A DNA stretch of 39,789 bases, from assembly GCA_905216195.1 (NCBI GenBank), contig CAJMSX010000036.1:1-39789 (forward strand), written 5' to 3'. The stretch comes from an uncultured bacterium. Lineage in GTDB: Bacteria > Bacteroidota > Bacteroidia > Bacteroidales > Marinifilaceae. Under the pieces are notes generated by a model. That model was not told the origin of the DNA. It ran no database searches and saw only the letters and a program-made list of their open reading frames with translations. A program made the position numbers and the translations under genes. Below, in pieces: positions 16,402 to 24,427 of this stretch (position 1 is the first letter of the stretch; the number at the start of each line of letters is the position of its first letter).

Positions 16402-17304
16402 ATGAAAAAGTTAATAGTTTCTGTATTTGCCATAGCAGCTATGGTAAGTTGTACCAAGATTACCGATGAAATGGATGAAGATGGCCTGGTAGAAATTAAA
16501 ATGAAGGCAGGGGTGGATGCGATCGTTTCCAGGGCTGCAGTGGACGGTTTGAAAGCGGATATTACCGATGTCGCTTTTGCCCGGACCGATGTAAGCGTTT
16601 CCGGTTCTGCCGATTGGACTTCTCCTTCGAAAGTAGAGGTAACGAAAATCGCCGCATCTTCCGGAGAAATATCCTTTGCTTCCTCCCAGTATTATCCTAC
16701 GGACGGAAGTACGGTTTACCTGGCGGGGTTTATGCCTGCAACCGGAGCAACTTTGGGGGAGGATCAGGTAAACTGGACCGGTATGGACGGAACTCAGGAC
16801 GTGATGTATGCTGCCGCCGTTTCCGGAACTAAAGCGACGACTACTCCTCTTGCTCCTGAATTCAAACACAAGCTCACCCAGGTGAAGTTTAAGATTGTGG
16901 GAGAAGCCGGATTCGAGACGGGAATCTCAGTAAAGTCGATTACGTTAAAAGGAGTGGCTTTGCCGGCCAGTATGGCATTGTCCTCCGGTGAAGTCACGTA
17001 TGCTGCCGATGCGGATCTGTCCATATCCGTTGCCACTAGCGTGGCCGTTCCTGTTAGTCCGGCTGCTGCGGCTGATTTCGGGGAAGCCCGTATGATTAAG
17101 CCCGGCTCTGCTACCCTGACGGTGGATGTTGTAGCGGAAAAAGGAGGTGCGGAAATTTCTTATAGCGGGGTAAACATTGCCCTAACGAATACCGGTGCAG
17201 GGGTTGCTCATACGATTACCCTTACTTTTTCCAAAAAGGAAGTCAGCGGTAAGGCAACAGTAGATGGATGGACCAATGAAGATAATTCCGGTACCGTTCA
17301 ATAA
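16402..17304 (+). CDS. Fimbrillin-family lipoprotein (Mfa-like)
   Basis: The 300-residue protein starts with a lipoprotein signal (MKKLIVSVFAIAAMVSC, lipid-modified Cys17) followed by an acidic stretch (TDEMDEDG) like the Bacteroidetes surface-export signal. The body fits the fimbrillin_A/Mfa-like beta-sandwich fold: YYPTDGSTVYLAGFMP near residue 94, PEFKHKLTQVKFKI near 150, and the terminal GKATVDGWTN. In Bacteroidales such proteins polymerise into type V pili by donor-strand exchange, after cleavage by an Arg-gingipain-type protease. No anchor, tip or accessory fimbrial gene is next to it, only the AraC regulator upstream. It could be a single-subunit adhesin or be assembled with genes elsewhere. 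Confidence 0.82.
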   Translation: MKKLIVSVFAIAAMVSCTKITDEMDEDGLVEIKMKAGVDAIVSRAAVDGLKADITDVAFARTDVSVSGSADWTSPSKVEVTKIAASSGEISFASSQYYPTDGSTVYLAGFMPATGATLGEDQVNWTGMDGTQDVMYAAAVSGTKATTTPLAPEFKHKLTQVKFKIVGEAGFETGISVKSITLKGVALPASMALSSGEVTYAADADLSISVATSVAVPVSPAAAADFGEARMIKPGSATLTVDVVAEKGGAEISYSGVNIALTNTGAGVAHTITLTFSKKEVSGKATVDGWTNEDNSGTVQ

Positions 17305-17354
17305 AAGGTTTGCATTCAGAGGTGAATTTTACAATTAATAGTGCTTTTTCAGAG

Positions 17355-17390
17355 AGAGGAGAAAATTTCGTATTTTTCTCCTCTTTTTTT
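17355..17390 (+). terminator. Intrinsic terminator after the fimbrillin-like gene
   Basis: AGAGGAGAAAA (17355-17365) pairs with TTTTCTCCTCT (17374-17384) around an eight-base loop, followed by a T-run to 17390. It lies 50 bases after the stop. Confidence 0.88.
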
Positions 17391-17523
17391 ATCCTTTCGC
17401 GAAGAAGGGAAGTGTTCCGGACGGGCTTCGGAAAAGAAAAAATATTTTATTCGTATTTGAGCATTTTCTGGGAGAAGGACATAGATGTTTTCTTGCTTGG
17501 GGAAGGGCGATAACGGTTAGGGA

Positions 17524-17557
17524 TTTGAATACGGTTTTTGATTTTTTTTTATATTTG
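17524..17557 (+). promoter_or_regulatory. Promoter of PorT copy 2
   Basis: TATATTTG at 17550-17557 matches TAnnTTTG exactly. A TTTG at 17524-17527 lies 22 bases upstream, slightly longer than the usual 19-20. Transcription would begin near 17563, which favours the ATG at 17590 over the one at 17566. Confidence 0.6.
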
Positions 17558-17589
17558 TACGGCTAATGTATAAATTAAAAACAGAAAAA

Positions 17590-18183
17590 ATGAAAAGATT
17601 ATTTTTAATGGTGCTGATACTGGGACTGGCTGGAGGGCTGAAGGCTCAGTCGGATTTTACTTTCGGTCCCAAACTGGGACTCAATCTTTCGAATATCTCG
17701 AATTCGGAAGCTAACGTAAAGCCCAGTATTCATTTTGGGGCTTTTGCTGCAACGAATCTGACAGATTTAGTGGGATTGCAGGTAGAGTTGTTGTATTCCC
17801 GGCAAGGATGCAGTGATTCCTATGATACGGGAGGAGAAGACGCCAAGGTAAAATACCGGGTAAATTATCTGAATATACCCGTGTTGGCCCAATTGCATGT
17901 ATGGGACCGTTTGAGTGTTGATCTGGGACCTCAGTTGGGATTTGCTTTAAATGCCAAAGTGAAGGTGAAACAAGGAGGGGAGGTTATTAAGAAGGAAATG
18001 GATCATCTGAATACGGTGGATTTGAGTTTTGCTGTAGGTGCTTCTTACGAACTGAAAATGGGTGTACTGTTTTCGGCCCGTTACAATATCGGTTTGACGA
18101 ATGTGTTCGATAAAGATACCTTCGGTTCGACCAATAAAAACGGAGTATTCCAGTTCTCTGTAGGATATAGGCTGAATCTCTGA
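17590..18183 (+). CDS. PorT-family outer-membrane beta-barrel protein (copy 2)
   Basis: A paralogue of the gene at 14400. From the ATG at 17590 it has 197 residues with a signal peptide (MKRLFLMVLILGLAGGLKAQ). An upstream in-frame ATG at 17566 falls at the predicted transcription start and would spoil the signal peptide. Shared blocks are FTFGPKLGLNLSNI, VGLQVELLYSRQG, KVKYRVNYLNIPVLAQLHVWD, SVDLGPQLGFALNAK, SARYNIGLTNVFDKDTFGS and TNKNGVFQFSVGYRLNL. It keeps the GPQLG turn lost in copy 1. Small barrels of this type sit in the outer membrane; no specific role can be given. It has its own promoter and is convergent with mscL. Confidence 0.85.
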   Translation: MKRLFLMVLILGLAGGLKAQSDFTFGPKLGLNLSNISNSEANVKPSIHFGAFAATNLTDLVGLQVELLYSRQGCSDSYDTGGEDAKVKYRVNYLNIPVLAQLHVWDRLSVDLGPQLGFALNAKVKVKQGGEVIKKEMDHLNTVDLSFAVGASYELKMGVLFSARYNIGLTNVFDKDTFGSTNKNGVFQFSVGYRLNL

Positions 18184-18222
18184 TCGGTGCATAATCTTCC
18201 GCCCGGCAGGCGGGAGAAGAGG

Positions 18223-18266
18223 AAAAAACCGCTCGTCTGGGGAATTGAATTTTCCGGACGAGCGGT
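18223..18266 (-). terminator. Intrinsic terminator of the adaptor-mscL operon
   Basis: Read on the minus strand, ACCGCTCGTCCGG pairs with a CCAGACGAGCGGT arm (one mismatched or wobble pair) and is followed by six T at 18228-18223. It begins six bases after the mscL stop. Confidence 0.88.
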
Positions 18267-18272
18267 ATCCGC

Positions 18273-18695
18273 TTATTTCTTTTCTTTTAATATATCCCGG
18301 ATTTCCGTAAGGAGGGCTTCTTCTTTAGTGGGCATAGGCGGAGGAGGAGGGGGAGTGGCCGCCTGTTTTTTGCGTAAGCTGTTGATGGCTTTGATCAGTA
18401 AGAAGATGGAGAAAGCGATGATGATAAAATCCAGAGAAACCTGAATAAAGTTCCCGTAATGTATGCTGACGGCTTCGGTGGCTTTTCCTGCTGCATCTAC
18501 TCCGGCCGGTTTGAGGGGAATAACCAGGTTCCTGAAATTGACGCCTCCGATCAGCAGTCCTACAGGGGGCATGATCACGTCGCTGACCAGGGAAGATACA
18601 ATCTTACCGAACGCTCCCCCGATGATAATACCGACGGCCAGGTCCACTACATTGCCCTTCATGGCGAAGGCTTTGAATTCCTGTAAAAAGCTCAT
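18273..18695 (-). CDS. mscL: Large-conductance mechanosensitive channel
   Basis: A homopentameric inner-membrane channel that opens under membrane tension and releases solutes on hypo-osmotic shock. The 140-residue protein has the N-terminal helix FLQEFKAFAMKGNVVDLAVGIIIGGAFGKIVSSLVSD (gate helix TM1), a periplasmic loop, TM2 FIQVSLDFIIIAFSIFLLIKAIN, a proline-rich linker (PPPPPPMP) and the C-terminal helical bundle EALLTEIRDILKEK. All are as in the family. It lies 30 bases downstream of the RND adaptor gene and before a strong terminator, so both are probably cotranscribed. Confidence 0.95.
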   Translation of the reverse strand: MSFLQEFKAFAMKGNVVDLAVGIIIGGAFGKIVSSLVSDVIMPPVGLLIGGVNFRNLVIPLKPAGVDAAGKATEAVSIHYGNFIQVSLDFIIIAFSIFLLIKAINSLRKKQAATPPPPPPMPTKEEALLTEIRDILKEKK

Positions 18696-18725
18696 AGTTC
18701 TGTTTTTAGATAGTTATATATGGTT

Positions 18726-19763
18726 TTATTCCTTTCTGAGGCTTACTTTTTGTCCTTCTTGGAGATCATCCACCCCGGCAATGACGATGATATCGTTGCG
18801 GTTGAGTCCTTCCCGGATGAGGGCCTGATTCTCGAACCGAAGAGCTACGACCGGGTGGCGGAAAACCCTCATTTGTGCGGAATCCACCATCCAGAGATAG
18901 TCTTTTCCCTGTTCCCGGACGAGGGCGCTGGCAGGCACGATGAAGCGGTCGGCCACGGTGTTTTCTATTTTAAACAATACCTTACAGGAAAAACCCGGAT
19001 AAATTTCGTTTCGGAACGGTTCGAATGCAGCATCCGTGATGCGGAGGGTGACGGGGATGCCTGAACCGTCGGAAGAGTATACAAATTCTTTGATTTCAGC
19101 TTCAAACCATTCGCCGGCATGCGTATCGAATTGGACATAGATGGTTTTAGGAGCTTCTAACAGATGGATACTGTTTTCCGGAAGTACAAAACGAACTTCG
19201 ATTTTATCGGGATTGACCAGTTTGACGATGGCTTCTCCGATCAATACCTGCTGGTAATTTTCTACGTATTTTTTTTCTATCAGTCCCCGGAACGGAGCGG
19301 TTAAACGGGTATACCCCAGCGTACTTTTAGCAATGTCGATGGCGGAGGTCGCCTGGATGTAATCCGCCCGGGCGATTTCCAGATTTTGGAGAGCGGTTGC
19401 ATCTTGCGCCTGTAGGCGTGCGGTACGTTCGTAGATGGATTTGGCAGTTTGAAAATTAGCGAGAGCCGTTTGGTATTGTAATTCATAGTCTTCCGGATCG
19501 ATCCGGGCGATTACGGTTCCCCGGGGAACGATTTCTCCTTCTTCTACATTCACTTCCGTCAGGGTGCCCGGTATTTTAAAAGCCAGGACACTGAATTCCT
19601 CAGCCTCAACCACGCCCGTATAGGTTTTATCGATGGTTCCCAGGGCTTCTGCCTTCGCTACCAGCACCGGGCGTACCGGATCGGCAAGTCCGGCGACTTT
19701 TTCCTTTTTACAAGAGAAAAACCATAGCAGAGAGAGAAATACAAGGATGCAGCGATAGTACAT
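18726..19763 (-). CDS. RND efflux periplasmic adaptor lipoprotein (HlyD/AcrA family), no pump gene adjacent
   Basis: The 345-residue protein has a lipoprotein signal (LSLLWFFSC, Cys18). The beta-barrel/lipoyl/hairpin layout follows: TYTGVVEAEEFSVLAFKIPGTLTEVNVEEGEIVPRGTVIARIDPEDYELQ (first lipoyl half), a coiled-coil hairpin (about 85-150), TAPFRGLIEKKYVENYQQVLIGEAI (second half) and C-terminal barrel domains ending EGQKVSLRKE. Such adaptors bridge an inner-membrane RND pump and an outer-membrane TolC-like factor. Here neither partner is adjacent; the next gene downstream is mscL and the upstream neighbour is a divergent thioesterase. It must work with a pump encoded elsewhere or with a non-RND partner. 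Confidence 0.87.
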   Translation of the reverse strand: MYYRCILVFLSLLWFFSCKKEKVAGLADPVRPVLVAKAEALGTIDKTYTGVVEAEEFSVLAFKIPGTLTEVNVEEGEIVPRGTVIARIDPEDYELQYQTALANFQTAKSIYERTARLQAQDATALQNLEIARADYIQATSAIDIAKSTLGYTRLTAPFRGLIEKKYVENYQQVLIGEAIVKLVNPDKIEVRFVLPENSIHLLEAPKTIYVQFDTHAGEWFEAEIKEFVYSSDGSGIPVTLRITDAAFEPFRNEIYPGFSCKVLFKIENTVADRFIVPASALVREQGKDYLWMVDSAQMRVFRHPVVALRFENQALIREGLNRNDIIVIAGVDDLQEGQKVSLRKE

Positions 19764-19898
19764 TTATAACAAGTTTTTATTTCTTTTACGGAAAACCGGG
19801 GGGAAGGGGTTACACATAACCTCTGAATGTTTTTCGGGTACACCTGCAGGAAGAAGGGGAATGCTCTGCCTGTGGCAGGGGAAGAAAAGAATCTATTT

Positions 19899-19930
19899 TT
19901 TGGCAAACCCGTAAAATATCTCTAATTTTA
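19899..19930 (+). promoter_or_regulatory. Candidate promoter of the acyl-ACP thioesterase gene
   Basis: TTTG at 19899-19902 and TAATTTTA at 19923-19930 (seven of eight to TAnnTTTG) are separated by 20 bases. The box lies 21 bases before the ATG, giving a very short leader. Confidence 0.45.
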
Positions 19931-19950
19931 CCTACACAAAGAATAAAACT

Positions 19951-20724
19951 ATGGTAACGAAGTATTCGGAGAAAATTAAGATTTATAATCATTATACCAA
20001 TTATAAAGGAAGATTGTTTATCAAAACGTTATGCGATTTATTCAATGATGTGGCGGAAAGACAGACCGAAATGCTGGGGGTCGATGTGGATACGTTGAAT
20101 AAGGAAGGGTTGACCTGGATGTTGCACCGTTTACACATCCGGTTATATAAAATGCCGCATAAGGAAGAGAAGGTCATTCTGGAAACCTGGCCTTCGGGTG
20201 TAGACCGGTTGTTTGCGTTGAGAGATTATCAAATGATACGGGAAGACGGGGAAGTCATCGTAAAAGCCGTCTCCGAATGGATGACCATTGATTTGAAACG
20301 CCGCCGTCCGGTACGTTTATCCCCCAGAGTGGTGGACATGAGTACCGAACATTCGATTGAAAAACTGGATCTGGGACATCTTTTGTATGAGAAGGAAGTG
20401 AAAACGGAGGGGATGAAGTTCGCCCGTCGTTTTACCGCTACCTTTGACAATATCGATTTTAACGGTCATGTTACCCAGGCCTCCTATATGCGGTGGATCA
20501 CCAATTCTTTACCTTTTGAATTCTTAAGGAATCACATCCTGGAAGAAGTGGAAGTGGTGTACGAACACGAGATACTGCCGGACAGTCCGGTTCTTGCCTG
20601 GTATGAGATGCGAACGAGCCCGGAAGGGAACCTCGTGATCCATCATCTGCTGAGAGACGAAAACAACGAACGAACCCACTGTGTCGCTTGTACGGTCTGG
20701 CAGGAACATACCGACAACCGCTAA
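19951..20724 (+). CDS. Acyl-ACP thioesterase
   Basis: The 257-residue cytoplasmic protein of the FatA/FatB-like family (PF01643) contains two hot-dog domains. It hydrolyses acyl-ACP to release free fatty acid. The first domain has a helix starting FNDVAERQTEMLG and GLTWMLHRLHIRLY. The second carries the catalytic region DFNGHVTQASYMRW with N171 and H173, and the protein ends CVACTVWQEH. Chain-length preference cannot be read from sequence. It is monocistronic, divergent from the adaptor gene, and its stop lies three bases from the stop of the convergent glycosyltransferase gene. Confidence 0.88.
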   Translation: MVTKYSEKIKIYNHYTNYKGRLFIKTLCDLFNDVAERQTEMLGVDVDTLNKEGLTWMLHRLHIRLYKMPHKEEKVILETWPSGVDRLFALRDYQMIREDGEVIVKAVSEWMTIDLKRRRPVRLSPRVVDMSTEHSIEKLDLGHLLYEKEVKTEGMKFARRFTATFDNIDFNGHVTQASYMRWITNSLPFEFLRNHILEEVEVVYEHEILPDSPVLAWYEMRTSPEGNLVIHHLLRDENNERTHCVACTVWQEHTDNR

Positions 20725-20727
20725 AGG

Positions 20728-21675
20728 TCAGATTTCCCGGTCGATCTGATATACGTTCCGGTCTGTAGCGGAGCGGGACACCAGTTCAGCAATGAAACCG
20801 GCGAGAAAAAGCTGGGTGCCTAAGATCATGGAAGTCAGTGCAATATAAAAATAGGGACTGTTAGTAATCAAAGGAGCTTTGATTCCGTTATGCAGGCAGA
20901 TGAGCTTGTTTACGCCCAACCAGGCCGTAGCTCCGAATCCGATGATAAACAATAAAGTGCCCAGGGCTCCGAAAAGATGCATGGGCTTTTTGGCGAAACC
21001 GGTGATAAAAGAGATGGACAATAGATCCAGGAAACCGTTCATAAACCGGTTTAATCCGAATTTAGTTACGCCGTATTTCCGGGCCCGGTGTTGTACCACC
21101 TTTTCTCCGATACGGGTAAATCCCGCCTGTTTAGCCAGGATGGGAATATAGCGGTGCATTTCGCCGTATACTTCTATGCTTTTGACGACCTGGTTTTTAT
21201 AGGCTTTTAATCCGCAATTGAAATCGTGTAGCCGGATTCCGGAGAACCTCCGGGCGGTGGCATTGTAAATTTTGGTCGGTATGGTTTTAGATAAAGGATC
21301 GTGTCTCTTTTTTTTCCAGCCGGAGACCAGATCGTAGTTTTCCCGGCGGATCATGTCATATAAAGCGGGAATTTCGTCAGGACTATCCTGCATATCGGCG
21401 TCCATCGTGATCACCACTTCTCCTTGTGCGGCTTGGAATCCGCAATGTAAAGCCGCGGATTTGCCGTAATTGCGGCGAAACTTAATGGCTCTCAGTCGGG
21501 GGTTGCGGGTCGACAAAGTTTCGATCACTTCCCAGGAATTATCGTTACTGCCGTCGTCGATCATCACGATTTCATAGGTAAATTTATTTTCGTTCATCAC
21601 TTTTTCGATCCAGGCCGTTAGTTCCGGTAAGGATTCTGCTTCGTTGTATAACGGGATGATGACGGATAGGTCCAT
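20728..21675 (-). CDS. Membrane glycosyltransferase family 2 (DPM1/GtrB-like)
   Basis: The 315-residue protein has an N-terminal GT-A domain: LSVIIPLYNEAESLPEL at the start, VMIDDGSNDNSW, and the metal-binding DAD at 92-94 in TMDADMQDSP. Two C-terminal hydrophobic segments follow (about 229-255 and 270-297). This matches polyprenyl-phosphate mannosyl/glucosyl transferases such as GtrB, which load a sugar on undecaprenyl phosphate at the cytoplasmic face. The donor sugar and acceptor cannot be determined. It lies 16 bases downstream of the DUF4199 gene in the same direction, a pairing that, from memory, recurs in Bacteroidetes. Confidence 0.88.
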   Translation of the reverse strand: MDLSVIIPLYNEAESLPELTAWIEKVMNENKFTYEIVMIDDGSNDNSWEVIETLSTRNPRLRAIKFRRNYGKSAALHCGFQAAQGEVVITMDADMQDSPDEIPALYDMIRRENYDLVSGWKKKRHDPLSKTIPTKIYNATARRFSGIRLHDFNCGLKAYKNQVVKSIEVYGEMHRYIPILAKQAGFTRIGEKVVQHRARKYGVTKFGLNRFMNGFLDLLSISFITGFAKKPMHLFGALGTLLFIIGFGATAWLGVNKLICLHNGIKAPLITNSPYFYIALTSMILGTQLFLAGFIAELVSRSATDRNVYQIDREI

Positions 21676-21691
21676 GGTTATGCGTTTAAAT

Positions 21692-22246
21692 TTAGACGAA
21701 GTTCTGGCGGTTTTCGGAAGAAAACGGTTTCGGCCGGCTTTTTCTCAGAAAAGCGGCAATGACTAAAGAGTACACGCTTCCTAAAATAATTTTGGATAGG
21801 AATTCTGAAAATCCCATCGTATAGGGAGTTGTAAACAGGGTAAGCATTTCACTCATTTTCTCTCCCAGGGGAGATTCGGGATAGAGTTGCTGAAAAGCGG
21901 CCTGAACCGTAGTCAGGTAATTCTGTAGCATCTCCGGATGAGCGGAGTAAATAAAAACACTGTAGATTCCATATACAACCCCGATGATCAGGGAAAGATA
22001 CACGCCGGTTTTCAGTGCGCCTCCGTAAGAAATATATCCTTGTTGTACGGGACTTTCCCGGAAGCGGCGTATTTGCAGGAAAAGCCCGATAACGTATAAA
22101 AAAGTAATGATTCTATCCAGGGCGGGATTTGCATAGATGTTGTTGCTCTGCCTGAACGAAAGCCAGGAAGCCAGGATAAAGCATCCTCCCATTAACAGGC
22201 CGAAAGGCGTATTGACAGACCAAAAAGTAGCAGGTTTATTTTCCAT
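21692..22246 (-). CDS. DUF4199 integral membrane protein
   Basis: From the ATG at 22246 the product has 184 residues and four predicted membrane segments: FGLLMGGCFILASWLSF, RIITFLYVIGLFLQI, LKTGVYLSLIIGVVYGIYSVFIY and the C-terminal KIILGSVYSLVIAAFL. A YISYGGALKTG turn precedes the third segment. These are typical of DUF4199 proteins of Bacteroidetes, whose function is unknown. A longer reading from 22294 would overlap the preceding glucosaminidase gene and adds a hydrophilic leader before the first membrane segment, so the shorter start is preferred. It sits between the glucosaminidase and the GT2 gene, suggesting a three-gene envelope operon. Confidence 0.8.
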   Translation of the reverse strand: MENKPATFWSVNTPFGLLMGGCFILASWLSFRQSNNIYANPALDRIITFLYVIGLFLQIRRFRESPVQQGYISYGGALKTGVYLSLIIGVVYGIYSVFIYSAHPEMLQNYLTTVQAAFQQLYPESPLGEKMSEMLTLFTTPYTMGFSEFLSKIILGSVYSLVIAAFLRKSRPKPFSSENRQNFV

Positions 22247-22256
22247 AGGTTTTCTT

Positions 22257-23201
22257 TCACATACCTGCCCGGCTTCTGAGATAGATCTTCTCACCTTCCA
22301 GCAAGGGGGTATTGTTTTGAATGTAATTGAATTTTATAAGGCTCTTTAGTTTTACCCCGTACATCTGAGAGATCAGGTAGAGGTTGTCGCCTGCTTTGAC
22401 GCGATGGAATTCATATCCCCGGGCGGCTTTATTCTTTTTCTTTTTCAGAAATACCAGTTGTCCCGGAATCAGGTTATAATCGTTTTTATCGTTATAGGCC
22501 AAAAGCTTTTTGAGCTTGATGCCGTAATAATTGGCGATGTTTTCCAATGAATCGCCGGTTTTAACCCGGATACACAGGATACCGTTGACCATTTCTTCCC
22601 GCTTCCGGTAGTTAGCCGAAGCGACGGCTTGAGCCGCGTTTGGGCGGTTGACGGCTGGGGTCTGAGCCAGTTCGTGAGGAGCAACTGTCGGATGTTTAAC
22701 TTTACGGTCGTAACGATAGAGGTGTTCTTCTTCGATGATCCGGATCAATTTTTCCGCATACTGGGGATTTGTGGCATAACCGGCGGCTTTCAGGCCCCGG
22801 GCCCAGGCTTTGTAGTCTGTAGCCGGTATTTTGAAAAGGGACGCGTAGCGGGGACGGGACAACAAAAATTCGCTGTGGTCGACCCACGATTGTTCCGGAC
22901 TTTTATATTTCCGGAAACATTCTTCCGGTTTATCGTCGTCCATGTGATAGGTGGCTCCCACCCAATTGTGGCATTTTATGCCGAAATGGTTATTGGCGTT
23001 CACGGAGAGTTCGGATATGCCACAACCCGATTCCAGTATACCCTGGGCTAGTTTGATGCTGGCAGGAATACCGGTCCTTTCCATTTCTTTTATAGCTAGG
23101 TGTTTATATTTGCGGATGAAAGCTTCCCGCGATTGAGAAAATCCCTGCAAGGTGGAAATACCGAATAGCAGAAGCGTCAGTAATTTGAATGTCCTCATCA
23201 T
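22257..23201 (-). CDS. Glucosaminidase with two LysM domains (peptidoglycan hydrolase)
   Basis: The 314-residue secreted protein has a signal peptide (about 1-23, ending LQGFSQS). A glucosaminidase/FlgJ-like domain (about 27-165) carries LAQGILESGCG with the catalytic glutamate E57 and NNHFGIKC. Two LysM modules follow after a linker: IRVKTGDSLENIANYYGIKLKKLLAYN (about 212-240) and HRVKAGDNLYLISQMYGVKLKSLIKFN (about 265-293). It cleaves the glycan strand of peptidoglycan and binds it through LysM. It is first in a minus-strand group with the DUF4199 and GT2 genes (10 and 16 base gaps). Translation may start at the first or second of two adjacent ATGs. An 18-bp dyad lies upstream. Confidence 0.9.
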   Translation of the reverse strand: MMRTFKLLTLLLFGISTLQGFSQSREAFIRKYKHLAIKEMERTGIPASIKLAQGILESGCGISELSVNANNHFGIKCHNWVGATYHMDDDKPEECFRKYKSPEQSWVDHSEFLLSRPRYASLFKIPATDYKAWARGLKAAGYATNPQYAEKLIRIIEEEHLYRYDRKVKHPTVAPHELAQTPAVNRPNAAQAVASANYRKREEMVNGILCIRVKTGDSLENIANYYGIKLKKLLAYNDKNDYNLIPGQLVFLKKKKNKAARGYEFHRVKAGDNLYLISQMYGVKLKSLIKFNYIQNNTPLLEGEKIYLRSRAGM

Positions 23202-23281
23202 GAAATACCAATTATAAAATACTTTTCCGGCTTTTATTTAGCCCGGAGAAAAGTAAAAAATATGCCGTAAATGGTGTAATC

Positions 23282-23299
23282 TTCGTAAAGATTTACGAA
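23282..23299. promoter_or_regulatory. Perfect palindrome in the glucosaminidase/cdd divergent region
   Basis: TTCGTAAA-GA-TTTACGAA is an 18-bp dyad with 8-bp perfect arms in the 143-base region between two divergent genes. TTTAC recurs directly after it (23301-23305). It is a candidate operator for a dimeric regulator; no regulator gene is adjacent. Confidence 0.45.
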
Positions 23300-23344
23300 C
23301 TTTACAAAACCAATATCACGCTGTAAAAATAGTAAAAATAAGCT

Positions 23345-23806
23345 ATGGATAAAAGAGAAGTCAAGATAGATTACACGGTATATGAAAATTCCTGGCCTCT
23401 GGAATACGACGAAGTGTGCCGGAAAGCCTTGGAAATAGTGGATCATGCTTATAGTGTTTATTCGGGTTTTTCCGTCGGGGCCGCTCTCTGTTTGACAAAC
23501 GGAGAAATCGTTTGGGGCACGAATCAGGAAAATGCGGCTTATCCCAGCGGAATGTGTGCCGAACGTACGGCTTTGTATTATGCCGGGAGTCGTTTTCCTG
23601 GAATAGGTATTCAAGCGCTGGCTGTTGCAGCTTGTGAAAAGGGAAAGCCGACGGAGAATTTTGTTCCCCCTTGCGGAGCTTGCCGGCAGGTGATGTCGGA
23701 ATATATCCGGCGTTTCGGGGATTTCGACGTCATTATGATGGGGGCGCGTCAAAGTGTGTGTGTAAAAGCTTCAGGGCTGATCCCTTTTGCTTTTACCTTG
23801 CTTTGA
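23345..23806 (+). CDS. cdd: Cytidine deaminase
   Basis: Hydrolytic deamination of cytidine and deoxycytidine to uridine forms, in pyrimidine salvage. The 153-residue protein is of the small (tetrameric) type. The zinc site is complete: C71 and E73 in MCAERTALYYAG and C110/C113 in PPCGACRQVMSEY. YSVYSGFSVGAAL and NQENAAYPSG are the substrate-binding segments. Its stop codon directly abuts the stop of the convergent recR gene with no bases between. Confidence 0.93.
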   Translation: MDKREVKIDYTVYENSWPLEYDEVCRKALEIVDHAYSVYSGFSVGAALCLTNGEIVWGTNQENAAYPSGMCAERTALYYAGSRFPGIGIQALAVAACEKGKPTENFVPPCGACRQVMSEYIRRFGDFDVIMMGARQSVCVKASGLIPFAFTLL

Positions 23807-24421
23807 TCAGTTCCCGGAATAAGTAATCCGGTTGACGATGGAACGCCCCAGGGTCAGTTCGTCGGTATATTCCAAATCGTTTCCGATGGCAATGCCTTTG
23901 GCGATGGTGCTGATGGCCAGGTATTCCTTGTGTTTTAATTTTTTATAGATGTAATAGCCGGTAGTATCTCCTTCTATCGTTGCGCTCAAAGCGAAAATAA
24001 TTTCTTTGACTTCGGGGTTTTCCGTCCGTTGCAGGAGAGAGTCTATATTCAGGTCGGCGGGACCGATGCCTTCCATGGGAGAAATGATGCCTCCCAATAC
24101 GTGATAGAGGCCGTGATATTGACCGGTAGCTTCAATGGACAAAATGTCCTTGATGTTTTCCACCACGCAAATGAGGGTAAAATCGCGTTTCGGATCGGAG
24201 CATATCTCACATAATTCTTCATCGGCAATGTTGTGACACAGCCGACATTCCCGGATTTTGCTTTTCAGTTCACTGATGCTCCGGATAAAAGTATCCACAT
24301 CCGACGAATTTTTTTTCAGCAAATGGAGTACGAACTTCAGGGCGGTTTTCCGTCCCACCCCGGGCAGGGAAGCAAATTGCTCCACGGCTTTGTCCAGTAA
24401 TTTGGATGAAGAACTCTGCAT
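23807..24421 (-). CDS. recR: Recombination mediator RecR
   Basis: Works with RecO and RecF to load RecA at gaps. The 204-residue protein shows the helix-hairpin-helix LPGVGRKTALKF (19-30), the zinc finger C59, C62, C71 and C74 (CRLCHNIADEELCEIC), and the Toprim core ICVVENIKDILSIEATGQYHGLYHVLGGIISPMEGIGP. The C-terminal strand SIVNRITYSGN is intact. It begins six bases after the recJ stop, so the two repair genes form one transcript. Confidence 0.95.
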   Translation of the reverse strand: MQSSSSKLLDKAVEQFASLPGVGRKTALKFVLHLLKKNSSDVDTFIRSISELKSKIRECRLCHNIADEELCEICSDPKRDFTLICVVENIKDILSIEATGQYHGLYHVLGGIISPMEGIGPADLNIDSLLQRTENPEVKEIIFALSATIEGDTTGYYIYKKLKHKEYLAISTIAKGIAIGNDLEYTDELTLGRSIVNRITYSGN

Positions 24422-24427
24422 ATCTTT

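Noticed and set aside
17310..17513. 67-residue plus-strand ORF after the fimbrillin-like gene
   Set aside because: It runs through a textbook terminator (17355-17390), is rich in phenylalanine from the T-run, and shows no family character.
22247..22294. 16-residue extension of the DUF4199 protein
   Set aside because: Would overlap the preceding glucosaminidase gene by 38 bases and adds a hydrophilic leader before the first membrane segment.
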